Assembly (NCBI GenBank): GCA_017983955.1
Contig: JAGOAJ010000009.1
Location: 1-64,000, forward strand
Source: Burkholderiaceae bacterium
GTDB lineage: Bacteria > Pseudomonadota > Gammaproteobacteria > Burkholderiales > Burkholderiaceae_B
DNA length: 64,000 nt
Direction of reading: 5' to 3'
Below, one piece after another: positions 53,884 through 62,550 of this stretch. A program made the position numbers and the translations under genes. Under the pieces are notes generated by a model. That model was not told the origin of the DNA and searched no databases. It saw nothing but the letters and a program-made list of their open reading frames with translations. Every line of letters begins with the position of its first letter. Position 1 is the first letter of the stretch.

Positions 53884-54651
53884 TTAACCTGGCTTCAGGC
53901 GATCTTCGTAGATGGTGCCGTAATCCAAATAGAACTCTGCAACGACAAAGTCGGCCCCGATAACTTCTTCGATGTCTAAAGCGAACAAGGGATCCATTTG
54001 GGGATTGCCTCCTAGGTTCAAACTTGCCTTGCCCTTGGTTTGTTGGTGTATTTTTGGCTCGCGTAGATCATTGCGAATAATCTGATCTACGTCATATCCG
54101 CGACCATCAGCGCGTGGAATACGTTTAACTTGAATCCGGGGGTGTAAGGCAGGCTTAGTAAAGTTGGCATTCTCGTCCGGATGAAAATGTGCATCAATTA
54201 ATGTGCGTCCCAAACGGCTTACCGAAGCGCGGATGGACCCGTCCCCAGACTCGACAAAATTGACTTCGCCCAGTTTTTTTGGATAGCCCCAGACCTCACG
54301 GCCCCCGGACAGTGAATCGTCGGTATCGACATACTCATAAAGTACATGGCCACCTTCGAGTTCACCGTACCTGACTGGTACAACCACACCACCTTCCATG
54401 TAGTTACGTGGACCCATGACTGGGTTTGCAACATCGTAAACTTCAGGGCAGTGCATCACGAATATTTCGATGATCTCGCCATTGCATGTCATGCCCGGAG
54501 GCAGGGCACTTTGTATCGCCGCTGCCGATGACTTGCAGAAGATACTTAATTTTCTGTAGCCTTTGTAGAATCGGGGCATAGGTTTGAACAGAGGACTGCT
54601 TTCAGGAATGGTAAAGTGGTTTTCTTTGAAAAATGGCATTGGTTTTTCCAT
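53884..54651 (-). CDS. Acetoacetate decarboxylase-family enzyme (module 1)
   Basis: This 255-residue protein has the ADC fold signature GGREVWGYPKKLGEV, with K125 in the position of the Schiff-base lysine K115 of Clostridium Adc and K126 as the neighbouring lysine that lowers its pKa. It should therefore be active on acetoacetate or a related beta-keto acid. The annotated ATG lacks a clear ribosome site; ATG 54639 (MPFFKENHF) behind GGAAAAACC is an alternative. It is the first gene of the PotABCD-like operon and is divergent from an XRE-cupin regulator. Confidence 0.88.
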   Translation of the reverse strand: MEKPMPFFKENHFTIPESSPLFKPMPRFYKGYRKLSIFCKSSAAAIQSALPPGMTCNGEIIEIFVMHCPEVYDVANPVMGPRNYMEGGVVVPVRYGELEGGHVLYEYVDTDDSLSGGREVWGYPKKLGEVNFVESGDGSIRASVSRLGRTLIDAHFHPDENANFTKPALHPRIQVKRIPRADGRGYDVDQIIRNDLREPKIHQQTKGKASLNLGGNPQMDPLFALDIEEVIGADFVVAEFYLDYGTIYEDRLKPG

Positions 54652-54676
54652 GGCTGTGAAAATTAACTGCTATATA

Positions 54677-54710
54677 TTCATGAAATTATTACAGGTATAG
54701 TTCATGTGAT
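54677..54710. promoter_or_regulatory. Candidate operator between ADC gene 1 and its regulator
   Basis: TTCATGAAAT (54677-54686) and TTCATGTGAT (54701-54710) are direct copies 24 bp apart in the divergent region. TTCATGAA in the first copy is itself a palindrome. This is a plausible regulator site; no promoter can be assigned. Confidence 0.35.
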
Positions 54711-54747
54711 GTATCGGTGTAAACCCGCGTTATAGGATGCTGTAAAA

Positions 54748-55356
54748 ATGAAAAAAGACGAAGAAAAAACAATTAGTCCCTTAGAGGAAGCGCTGGCATC
54801 CAATCATGTTTTTGATCAAGTAGGGCAAGAAGTTAGGCGGTTACGTCGATCTCGAGGGATATCTATCGCAGAATTAGCCAAGACTATCGGGAGGTCAGTG
54901 GGCTTTGTAAGCCAGATCGAAAGAGGGCTCTCCAGGCCTACGGTGAAAGACCTGTACGCCATTAGTATTGGATTACGTGTACAGGTAAGTTGGTTCTTGG
55001 TGAATAAAAAGCTTCCCCCCAAGCGTGAGGAAGGGGTAATTGTTCGGGCAGCAAATAGGCGAGGATACGAAAGCGCAGGAATATTTACGGAAGCCTTGTC
55101 TCCGTATTTGGGTGAAGAGCTGGAAATGATGGTGTCCACCATGCAACCGAATACCAGCTTTGAAGAGCGAGTCGCAACGCATCAGGGCCGCGAAACCGGT
55201 GTAATTTTGAAGGGTAAGCTAGAGATGTGGATAGATGGCGAGTGTTTTATTCTTCATAAAGGCGATAGCTATACCTTCATGACTAATACTCCCCACTGGT
55301 CTCGTAATCCCGGGAAAACAGAGACGGTGTTGTTATGGGCTGTAACCTTGCTATAA
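54748..55356 (+). CDS. XRE-family regulator with C-terminal cupin (module 1)
   Basis: The 202-residue regulator has a helix-turn-helix at about residues 25-80 (GISIAELAKTIGRSVGFVSQIERGLSRPT in the alignment) and a cupin ligand-binding domain from about 125 to 195, with HQGRETGVILKGK and HKGDSYTF motifs. Such proteins sense a small molecule in the cupin barrel. It is divergent from the ADC-importer operon. A second protein of the same architecture controls the parallel operon at 62.5 kb. The 55357-55552 gap downstream holds no identifiable gene. Confidence 0.92.
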   Translation: MKKDEEKTISPLEEALASNHVFDQVGQEVRRLRRSRGISIAELAKTIGRSVGFVSQIERGLSRPTVKDLYAISIGLRVQVSWFLVNKKLPPKREEGVIVRAANRRGYESAGIFTEALSPYLGEELEMMVSTMQPNTSFEERVATHQGRETGVILKGKLEMWIDGECFILHKGDSYTFMTNTPHWSRNPGKTETVLLWAVTLL

Positions 55357-55552
55357 GCGTGTTGGTCGCAAGGCTTTGCTTGGGTATGACGCTTGCGTGA
55401 ACTGGTCTGGCGCAGCAAAATGCCTATACCGCTGAAGTCAAGGCCTACGCAGAACTTATGCACCGACCATGAGAGGATGGGCGCTCAATTGAAAAGTCGG
55501 GCGGATGAGGAAAGGGTGGACCAATATGTTGGTACGACCCCATGTTCTGATC

Positions 55553-56212
55553 CTACATCATGAGATTCGGTAGCCACAACGAGATGGCCGGCACGAAAGT
55601 AAATAGGAGCAGCATGCCAATAAGCGCAGCTAAAAAGGGTAGTACCTCTACAAACAGTTGACGAGGAGGGACTTTGGAGATTGAGCTGGCGACAAAACCC
55701 AAAATACCTATCGGAGGGGTCTGCTGTCCAATCGTTAGGTTAACTAGGAGAATAATACCGAAATGGATCATGTTGACACCGTAACCCTCCAGGACAGGCG
55801 CAAGTATCGGAACCAGGATGATTAAGAGCGCCAGTGTCTCCATGACAAGACCCATTAGCAGCAAGACGCCGTTCAGCAGTAGCAAAACCATCCAGGGATT
55901 GGATGTCGCCGCCTGCAATGAATCCGAGATGATTTGCGGTGCGCCTTCTATTCCAAGGATCCATGCAAGTGGTGCTGCGCCTCCAACAAGCATAAGCAGT
56001 GCAGCAGTGTCTTTTGCCGTCGAAAGTAAACCCCGTTTTGTTGCGTCTATGCCTAAGGTCCTGTAGATTAATATTCCGATACCAAATGCGTAGGCACAAA
56101 TAATGCCAGCAATTTCCGTTGCGGTGAATACACCCATACGGAATCCAACCAGAATCAGCACCGGCATAACAAGTGCCCATATGGCGGTCTTGAAAGATGC
56201 CCACACCCGGGC
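55553..56212 (-). pseudogene. dctM: 3' half of a TRAP transporter large permease (DctM), 5' end lost
   Basis: From about residue 45 of the open frame, the sequence is the C-terminal half of DctM: FKTAIWALVMPVLILVGF, GVFTATEIAGI, MVGGAAPLAW-type segment and LTIGQQTPPIGILGFV. A full DctM is about 425 residues; only about 220 are present. The missing half is replaced at about 56205-56213 by a foreign nuclease gene end. The remaining frame continues for 45 codons into antisense of that nuclease, so no intact start exists. Neither DctP nor DctQ is nearby. Confidence 0.82.
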
Positions 56213-56497
56213 GCCTGGAGTCGTATTGAAAGCGACACACGCAAGTATGTGATGCGTGCCACGGGCGACGTCTATATTTTCACCGGCCCCGTCTATGGGG
56301 CCAGGCCGAAAACAATAGGGAAAGGGTAGGTTGCCGTTCCCAGTCACTTATACAAAGTCGTATATGACGCCACGAGCGGACGATCGTGGGTGCATTGGCA
56401 TGCGCACAGCGCCGACACGACAGCCCGGCCGCCGATTAGCTACAATGAGTTTGTTCGGCGTACCGGGCTGCAGTTACTGCCCAGGACGAGCTTCTAG
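56210..56497 (+). pseudogene. 3' fragment of a NucA/EndoG-type DNA/RNA non-specific endonuclease
   Basis: On the plus strand the frame from 56210 reads GAWSRIESDTRKYVMRATGDV then YIFTGPVYGA and TIGKG, followed by an amber TAG at 56327-56329. It then continues in the same frame as VAVPSHLYKVVYDATSGRSW, WHAHSADTTARPPISYNEF and VRRTGLQLLP, ending at TAG 56495-56497. This is the C-terminal half of the family, including its GDVYxxTGP and VPSHxYKVVYD motifs. The N-terminal half with the DRGH active site is missing. It is a remnant. Confidence 0.8.
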
Positions 56498-56531
56498 TCT
56501 CGTCCCGGCTTTTGGCTCTATGACGAAAACG

Positions 56532-57296
56532 TCATACTAGCGTTTCTTCGACCTTTGCCCAGCCCCATTCATCGTTCATGTCGTAGTCCGCAGTTTGGAA
56601 GGCGGCGCCCAGTACTTCTATTGGGCCAAGATCTTTTAGTGGATGCTGACGGATACTGTCGAACGTAATCGACGCTTTGAAAAACTTTTGCGATTTAACG
56701 TGGAAACCCGGTGAGGTGTCTCGTGAAATCACTCGTTGCGAGAATATACCTGGGCCTTCTGCCTTCGGAATGGTGTAAAGATTGAACACCGGTGAAACAG
56801 AAAGCGTCGGTACTGATTCCAGTGGGGAATTAAGATCACACTCCATACGGACGATTTCCCGTCCCGCTTTAACGACGGTACCAGTTATTCGGTCAGCGTC
56901 CTCTTGCAGCGACACATCGCCATAAGTTTTGGGATAACCCCACATTTCGCGTCCGGCAAAGATTGAGTAATCTTGGTCTTCGTATTCAAAGAGGATATAT
57001 CCACCCGGGCGGCCTTTGTACTTCGTCTGCACATAGATCGTGCAATCCATGAATCCCCATGTTTCTCCTGGCGAAGCGGGGTAGGTGCGATTGGAGTAAT
57101 CGGCAAACTCAATAAGGAATAGATCGCTCACGTACTCAAAAGGGGTCGCTCCCAAGAATTTGCGAATTGCGGCTTCGTTGCCACGGCAGATGGCATATAT
57201 CCGCTTCACATCTTTGGTAAGGCTAGGCGCGTGAGGGTGCACATAGGTTTCGATATGTGCAGGAATATTCGGCCAGCCTTTGGTGTTACTCGTCAT
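56532..57296 (-). CDS. Acetoacetate decarboxylase-family protein (module 2)
   Basis: The 254-residue protein shares the ADC fold and the signature AGREMWGYPKTYGD, with K123 at the Schiff-base position. The next residue is T124 where classical enzymes have the pKa-lowering lysine (K116 in Clostridium Adc). It may be weak on acetoacetate or have a different reaction. CGGAG precedes the ATG. It is the last gene of the Dpp-like importer operon and resembles, but is not a close copy of, the ADC in module 1. Confidence 0.85.
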   Translation of the reverse strand: MTSNTKGWPNIPAHIETYVHPHAPSLTKDVKRIYAICRGNEAAIRKFLGATPFEYVSDLFLIEFADYSNRTYPASPGETWGFMDCTIYVQTKYKGRPGGYILFEYEDQDYSIFAGREMWGYPKTYGDVSLQEDADRITGTVVKAGREIVRMECDLNSPLESVPTLSVSPVFNLYTIPKAEGPGIFSQRVISRDTSPGFHVKSQKFFKASITFDSIRQHPLKDLGPIEVLGAAFQTADYDMNDEWGWAKVEETLV

Positions 57297-57356
57297 GGTT
57301 ACTCCGTAGATTTAGAAAATGTGACGGTTTGGGGGTGTGGTGAGAAAAGGGGTAGG

Positions 57357-59012
57357 TCAAACAGACAGCGACGGCTCAAGTGTGTGCCCGGCTGCTGAAC
57401 TCAAAAGGGTGCGCGTGTAGTCGTGTATTGGTGCATCGAAAATCTGCCGGGCAGAGCCTTGTTCGCAAATCTGGCCGCGATACATAATGGCAACCTCGTC
57501 AGCCAGGTAGTTCACAACATGCATATCGTGTGAAATAAACAGATATGCCGTCCCATGCTCTTGTTGTAGTCGCTTTAGCATCTCGAGCACAGCGAATTGC
57601 ACGGTAAGGTCCAAAGATGACGTAGCTTCATCCAGGACAATGAGTCGGGGATTCGAGGCAAATGCACGGGCAATGGCTACTCGCTGTTTTTGACCACCGC
57701 TAAGCTCACGAGGCAGCCTTCCCGCCAGTGCTGGATCAAGCTGTACAGACTTCAGCAGGCGCTCCACTTCATGGGCAGTACGTTTCTCGGGTGGCAACGC
57801 ACGCTGGATAATCCGTCTAACGGTATGGCTGGGGTTAAGGCTTGCATTTGGGTTTTGAAATACGATTGCCATATCACGTCGTTGTTCGCGTGATCGTCCG
57901 GTACTCAACCCTGCCAGGGGGCTGCCATCAAGCATGATGGCTCCACTTGTCGGAGTCAGCATTCCCATAATGGTGGCTCCAACGGTGCTTTTCCCCGATC
58001 CGCTTTCACCGACCAATGCCGTTGTTTTTCCGGCATGTACAGCAAAACTGACATCAGCGACCGCCTTGACAGTCCGGTGCTGCCCCATCAAGCTTCCCGT
58101 GTGGAAATGCCTTTCAAGATTCCGGATTTCCAGCAACGGAGCGTGCTCAGGCCCCGCCACGATATGTGAGCGTTCTGTCTTATCATCTTGCGTTATTTCA
58201 TAAGCGGCAGACACCAACGCCTGGGTGAAAGGATGACGAGGGGAGTTCAGTATCGTATCGGCCGGACCGCTTTCGACCATTTCGCCCTGGTCCATGACGC
58301 CAATATGCTGGCACACCGAACTCACTACCCGCAGATCGTGAGTGATATACAGCAGCGCGACCTGGAGTCGGTCCCTGATATCGCAAATGGTCTCAAGAAT
58401 AGAGGCCTGGGTTGTCACATCCAGTGCGGTCGTGGGTTCATCAAGCACTAGCATTTCGGGCTCAATGGCCAATGCCCGGGCGATACAGACACGTTGCTTC
58501 ATCCCGCCACTGAGTTGATGCGGATAACTGTCTATGACCCTATCCGGATCGTGCAAACGCACTAGCTCCAGCAGGGCACGTACCTTCTCGCGCACTGCTG
58601 GACCAGAAATGGTGCTGTGGGCCTGCACGACATCAGCGATCTGTTTGCCAATCCGTCGAGACGGGTTAAGGGCCGCATGAGGGTCCTGGGGGATCAAAGA
58701 AACTCGCTTCCCCCAAAACATACACATTGCACTGCGGGGCAGGCCAGTAATGTTGTCCCCACAAAATAGCACTTGCCCCTCAGTTACGACCGCGTTATCG
58801 GGAAGGTATCCCAGGCAAGCCAGTGCTACGGTACTTTTGCCTGCTCCTGAGCCACCTAGCAAGGCATAACCTTCGCCTCGTCGTAAGGTCAGGCTAATGT
58901 TCTTGACGGCGGCAACCCGCTCACGCCGCACCATATAGTCGATCGACAGATTGCGCAATTCCAGCACTACACTTTTATTCTGAGTGGTGTCCATCATGAT
59001 TCCCCCGCCCAT
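57357..59012 (-). CDS. Fused dipeptide-type ABC transporter ATPase (DppD-DppF)
   Basis: The 551-residue protein has two ATPase halves. The first has Walker A GGSGAGKST, signature LSGGMKQRV and LVLDEPTTALD. The second has GESGSGKST, LSGGQKQRV and VLDEATSSLD. In most Opp/Dpp systems these are separate proteins. The second half contains the PEKRTAHEVERLL stretch typical of the family's inter-motif region. ATG 58997 (MMDTTQNK) behind GGGGGA is an alternative start. It overlaps the permease gene upstream. Confidence 0.93.
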   Translation of the reverse strand: MGGGIMMDTTQNKSVVLELRNLSIDYMVRRERVAAVKNISLTLRRGEGYALLGGSGAGKSTVALACLGYLPDNAVVTEGQVLFCGDNITGLPRSAMCMFWGKRVSLIPQDPHAALNPSRRIGKQIADVVQAHSTISGPAVREKVRALLELVRLHDPDRVIDSYPHQLSGGMKQRVCIARALAIEPEMLVLDEPTTALDVTTQASILETICDIRDRLQVALLYITHDLRVVSSVCQHIGVMDQGEMVESGPADTILNSPRHPFTQALVSAAYEITQDDKTERSHIVAGPEHAPLLEIRNLERHFHTGSLMGQHRTVKAVADVSFAVHAGKTTALVGESGSGKSTVGATIMGMLTPTSGAIMLDGSPLAGLSTGRSREQRRDMAIVFQNPNASLNPSHTVRRIIQRALPPEKRTAHEVERLLKSVQLDPALAGRLPRELSGGQKQRVAIARAFASNPRLIVLDEATSSLDLTVQFAVLEMLKRLQQEHGTAYLFISHDMHVVNYLADEVAIMYRGQICEQGSARQIFDAPIHDYTRTLLSSAAGHTLEPSLSV

Positions 59013-59872
59013 ACACGTCGGTATGCTTCGCTCAAAATGTTGACCCCTACGACTAATGTTGCGATTGCAATCGCGGGGAACAGGGAAACCCAGGGCGACA
59101 TTTCAATGAAGTCGCGGCCTTCGTTAACCATTAGTCCCCAGTCGGGTGTGGGTGGCTGCACGCCGAGTCCAAGAAAGCCCAGCGATGCACTGAGGAACAA
59201 TGCGTGGGCGAAACGCACGCCGGCCTCAACTCCCAGGGGGCCAAGCATATTTGGCAGCATTTCAACCAGCATGATGTTCCAGACGCTGTCGCCGCGTACT
59301 TGTGCGGCCTGGACATATTCCTTCACACGGAGTTCCATCACGACGCTACGGGCTACCCGCGCTATTCGAGGTGCGAATACCACACCTATCACGAGAACGA
59401 CATTGAGTTCCCCAGGGCCCAACACGCCAACCACGAGCAACGCAAGCAGCAGGCTGGGGAAGGCCATGATGATATCCATGGAGCGCATGATCACCTCATC
59501 GTATAAATGACCGAAAAAGCCAGATGTAATGCCTATAAAAAGACCAAGAGCTATCGCTAAGAGGGTGCCGCCGGTAGAGATAAGTATGACTTCACGCGAC
59601 CCCGTCATGATTCTGCTTAAGGTGTCTCGACCGTACTTATCCGTACCCAGTAGAAAATCCGCGGATGGCGGCTGTAACTTGTCACCGAAATGAAACTCGA
59701 AGGGATCGTAAGGCGTCCATACCAGCGATACGATAAAAACAATAAGCCAAAAGGCAACAAGAGCCAGCCCCCACTTTCCGCCCTTGGCACGTGCTAAACG
59801 GGCCAGCATGGATGCGGGCGGGGAAGCGGCAATAGTCTTCTGCACACTAGGAGGCGCGCTGATTTCATTCAT
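58994..59872 (-). CDS. Dipeptide-type ABC transporter permease (DppC-like)
   Basis: This 292-residue permease has an N-terminal cytoplasmic stretch, six helices, and the DppC-type motif FHFGDKLQPPSADFLLGTDKYGRDTLSRIM (quoted only as its short form LLGTDKYGRD). The EAA loop is at VQAAQVRGDSVWNIML. It pairs with the DppB-like permease upstream, 11 bp away, and overlaps the fused ATPase gene. Confidence 0.94.
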   Translation of the reverse strand: MNEISAPPSVQKTIAASPPASMLARLARAKGGKWGLALVAFWLIVFIVSLVWTPYDPFEFHFGDKLQPPSADFLLGTDKYGRDTLSRIMTGSREVILISTGGTLLAIALGLFIGITSGFFGHLYDEVIMRSMDIIMAFPSLLLALLVVGVLGPGELNVVLVIGVVFAPRIARVARSVVMELRVKEYVQAAQVRGDSVWNIMLVEMLPNMLGPLGVEAGVRFAHALFLSASLGFLGLGVQPPTPDWGLMVNEGRDFIEMSPWVSLFPAIAIATLVVGVNILSEAYRRVWAGES

Positions 59873-59883
59873 TAGTACCTGTC

Positions 59884-60852
59884 CTATGAAGAGCGCAACT
59901 GTGGGTTGAGCATCACGGAAAGGATGTCAGCAGTAAGATTCATGAGCAAATATGCAGCCACTGAACACAGCGCAACTCCTTGAATCAACTGAACATCCCG
60001 TTGCATAACGGCGTGCAGCAGCAATGTGCCAAGACCGGGAAATGCAAATATGGTCTCGACCACTATCAGTCCACCTATCAACCACCCCATATTCATCGCA
60101 ATGATGGTGATGGCGGGCACCAGTGAATTGCGTAGTACATAGTGGATCAGCACGCTTGAACGAGGTACGCCTGCGAGCGTTGCGGCCTTGACCTGCTCGG
60201 ACCCGGCAACAGTAATTACGCTGGCTCGCACCATACGCAATATGTAGCCCGTTGAAATCAATGAAAGCGCCAATGCCGGCAGTATAAACATACGCCACTG
60301 CGTCATTAGGTCCGTGCGGACGTCTATGACGCTCATGGACGGTAAGATCGGTATGAGCTTGCTGAACAGTATGATCAGGAAGATTGCCGAAGCGAACTCT
60401 GGAAGCGATATGGTCACCATACTTGTTACCGAGACCACGCGATCAAAGGGGCTATGAGGCCTTAGACCGCATAGCGTCCCCAAGACGATGGCAATCGGAA
60501 CGATCATCAATGTGGCAATTCCAGCCAGCAACAAGGAATTGGGCAGACGACTCAGGATCAAGCTGGAAACAGAGAACCCCGGGATGCTGAGAGACATACC
60601 GAAGTCACCATGCATCACTCCAGTTATCCATGCAGCATAACGATAAACCAGAGGCTCATTCAGACCGAGCTGCTCCCGCATAGCCGCAAGATTTGCCGGG
60701 GTGGCGTCTTGTCCAAGTATCATTTGCGCAACATCACCGGGCAGGACTTGAACGATCAGAAACACCATGATCGACGCAACGAATAGTGAAAGTAGAATCA
60801 CCAGGAAACGTTGCGCCACCACCCTGAAAATGTATATAAACCTTGCCTGCAT
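59884..60852 (-). CDS. Dipeptide-type ABC transporter permease (DppB-like)
   Basis: The 322-residue permease has six helices and the DppB-type motif VQVLPGDVAQMILGQDATP after the first helix, followed by LGLNEPLVYRYAAW. The EAA loop is at VKAATLAGVPRSSVLIHYVL. It lies 3 bp downstream of the binding-protein gene, so it is co-translated. The ligand could be a short peptide, nickel chelate, or other small molecule. Confidence 0.94.
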   Translation of the reverse strand: MQARFIYIFRVVAQRFLVILLSLFVASIMVFLIVQVLPGDVAQMILGQDATPANLAAMREQLGLNEPLVYRYAAWITGVMHGDFGMSLSIPGFSVSSLILSRLPNSLLLAGIATLMIVPIAIVLGTLCGLRPHSPFDRVVSVTSMVTISLPEFASAIFLIILFSKLIPILPSMSVIDVRTDLMTQWRMFILPALALSLISTGYILRMVRASVITVAGSEQVKAATLAGVPRSSVLIHYVLRNSLVPAITIIAMNMGWLIGGLIVVETIFAFPGLGTLLLHAVMQRDVQLIQGVALCSVAAYLLMNLTADILSVMLNPQLRSS

Positions 60853-60855
60853 GGG

Positions 60856-62397
60856 TCAGGTCCTGGCCACGTGGCGGTAATCATTGATCCAGTTCTCGGT
60901 AAGCTGAAATCCGGCCACGTCCTTGCGTGTCGCTGCGAAAACATTGTGGAAAAATGGGATAATCGCTGCTCCGTCTTCAGATAGAATTTCTTGAATACGA
61001 CCCATGATTTCTTGGCGCTTACCAAGTTCCCCTTCAGCGGACGCCTGTGTTATTAGCTTATCCACTTCGGCGTTGCTGTAGCGGCTCTCGTTCCAGACGG
61101 CATCTGTCTGCACCGATACCGATAGCAAGTCTAACGCTTCCCGATGCCCCCACGATGCGCATACGACGGTTGCTTTCATGAAGTGCTTGGCGTAAAAAAT
61201 GTCAGTGCTGACCGCCTGGATATTGACGCGTATATTCGCGGCCCTAGCCATTTGCTGATAAAGCAGCACGACGTCCATGACCGGTGGGCGGTTCGCCTCA
61301 CAAACAATTTCTACATCGATACCATCGGGGTAGCCAGCTTCAGCGAGCAAACGCTTGGCGCCTTCAATATCCTGTTCTTTGGCCGGACGCTTCTTGTAGT
61401 ATCGGAATCCGGGCCATACGTAGTCGTCGTCCGCGATTTCGCCATAGCCAAACGCCGCATTATCTAGCATCTGCTGCCGATTAACGACCAGCTTCATCGC
61501 CAGCCTTACCCGCGGATCATCAAATGGCTTGCGATCGGTACGCATGGAAATTGGCGTGAAATAGGCGGATGGAAGGCTTTTTAGATCCAGGTCACTATGT
61601 GACTCATAGCGCTTTAGCTGGTCGAATGGGACCGTGCGGATAATATCCCCCTGGCCTGACTCGAGTGAAAGCAGCTGAGTTTGTTGATCAGCGATAAACA
61701 TGATCTCGAGCGTATCCGCCTTCGGTAGGCCGGGGATGAAGTAATTCGCCTTTTTACGTAGCCGCATGTATTGACTGGGAACATACTCTTCGACATCGAA
61801 AGGACCTGTTCCGCAGGGCTTGCTGTTGCCGTTGGCCGCATAATCGTAATCATGTGCGAGTAGCGCTGCGTTCTTATCCAGAAACTTGAGCAAAAAATCC
61901 GGATCCGGCCTAGATAGAGTAAACGTAACAGTCTGGGCATCGGTTTCCGTGATGTCTGAAACATGCTGAAAAATATCTTTCAGTGGGGAGCCAATTTTGT
62001 CATCTTGATGGCGAGCCATTGTGAACACCAAGTCTCGCGCGGTAGCCTCGGTGCCATTACTGAACTTCACCCCTTTTCTCAACGTGATGTCCCAAGTTTT
62101 GAAGTCGTCACTATGCTGAGTCTTTTCGGCCAATGAGTTTGTGAAAGTCTGACCCTCACCTTCCAGCCTGAACAGCCAATCGTAAAGGCAGCTTGCCACA
62201 TTGGTACTACCCCCGCCTCGTAGCTGCCCGGGCACGATATTCGCGTCGGGCGCCAGCAGAACCCTGATTGGCTTGGCGCTCTGGGCATGAGCGTAAATGG
62301 GAAGTGCTGCAGTGATTAGTCCCAATGCTGACAGCTTCAGCATGCCTCGGCGAGAAATTGGGGTGAGTAGATGGCTTTCTTTCTTTTCGTTATGCAT
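60856..62397 (-). CDS. Dipeptide-type ABC transporter substrate-binding protein
   Basis: This 513-residue family 5 receptor has a Tat-type signal (SRRGMLKLSALGLIT, then YAHAQ). It has the GVKFSNGTEATARDLVFTM segment (quoted in short) and the usual middle region EIMFIADQQTQLLSLESGQGD (shortened). Ligands in family 5 range from peptides to glutathione and plant-derived compounds. It is the first gene of a five-gene operon ending with an ADC-family enzyme, and divergent from an XRE-cupin regulator. CGGAGAC precedes the ATG. Confidence 0.93.
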   Translation of the reverse strand: MHNEKKESHLLTPISRRGMLKLSALGLITAALPIYAHAQSAKPIRVLLAPDANIVPGQLRGGGSTNVASCLYDWLFRLEGEGQTFTNSLAEKTQHSDDFKTWDITLRKGVKFSNGTEATARDLVFTMARHQDDKIGSPLKDIFQHVSDITETDAQTVTFTLSRPDPDFLLKFLDKNAALLAHDYDYAANGNSKPCGTGPFDVEEYVPSQYMRLRKKANYFIPGLPKADTLEIMFIADQQTQLLSLESGQGDIIRTVPFDQLKRYESHSDLDLKSLPSAYFTPISMRTDRKPFDDPRVRLAMKLVVNRQQMLDNAAFGYGEIADDDYVWPGFRYYKKRPAKEQDIEGAKRLLAEAGYPDGIDVEIVCEANRPPVMDVVLLYQQMARAANIRVNIQAVSTDIFYAKHFMKATVVCASWGHREALDLLSVSVQTDAVWNESRYSNAEVDKLITQASAEGELGKRQEIMGRIQEILSEDGAAIIPFFHNVFAATRKDVAGFQLTENWINDYRHVART

Positions 62398-62433
62398 GTG
62401 GTTGTCTCCGTCAAAACAGAAATGAATTTTTAA

Positions 62434-62466
62434 TTCCTTTAGGGATAGTAAAATAGCCTAAAGGAA
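62434..62466. promoter_or_regulatory. Perfect inverted repeat in the module 2 divergent promoter
   Basis: TTCCTTTAGG (62434-62443) and CCTAAAGGAA (62457-62466) are exact inverse copies of 10 bp separated by 13 bp. They lie between the binding-protein gene start (62397) and the regulator start (62551). This is a strong candidate operator for the XRE-cupin protein or another dimeric regulator. Confidence 0.65.
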
Positions 62467-62480
62467 ACATCAACTCATAT

Positions 62481-62512
62481 TTGATTCGTATAAACCCTAT
62501 TGACGGTATAAT
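62481..62512 (+). promoter_or_regulatory. Possible promoter for the module 2 regulator
   Basis: A consensus TATAAT lies at 62507-62512. TTGATT at 62481-62486 could serve as -35 but the spacing of 20 bp is long; an offset TTCGTA gives 16 bp. It is upstream of the ribosome site GGGAAAAA. Confidence 0.35.
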
Positions 62513-62550
62513 TTGAAAAATTCGACCTAATACAGACCAAACGGGAAAAA

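Noticed and set aside
55357-55552. Possible coding remnant after the module 1 regulator (frame reading GLAQQNAYTAEVKAYAELM)
   Set aside because: It looks protein-like for about 25 codons before a stop, but I could not match it to any family, so it is not annotated as a gene.
56331-56540. 69-codon frame reading MPFPVTYTKSYMTPRADDR
   Set aside because: It is the +1 frame of the nuclease remnant; the frame from 56210 carries the family motifs.
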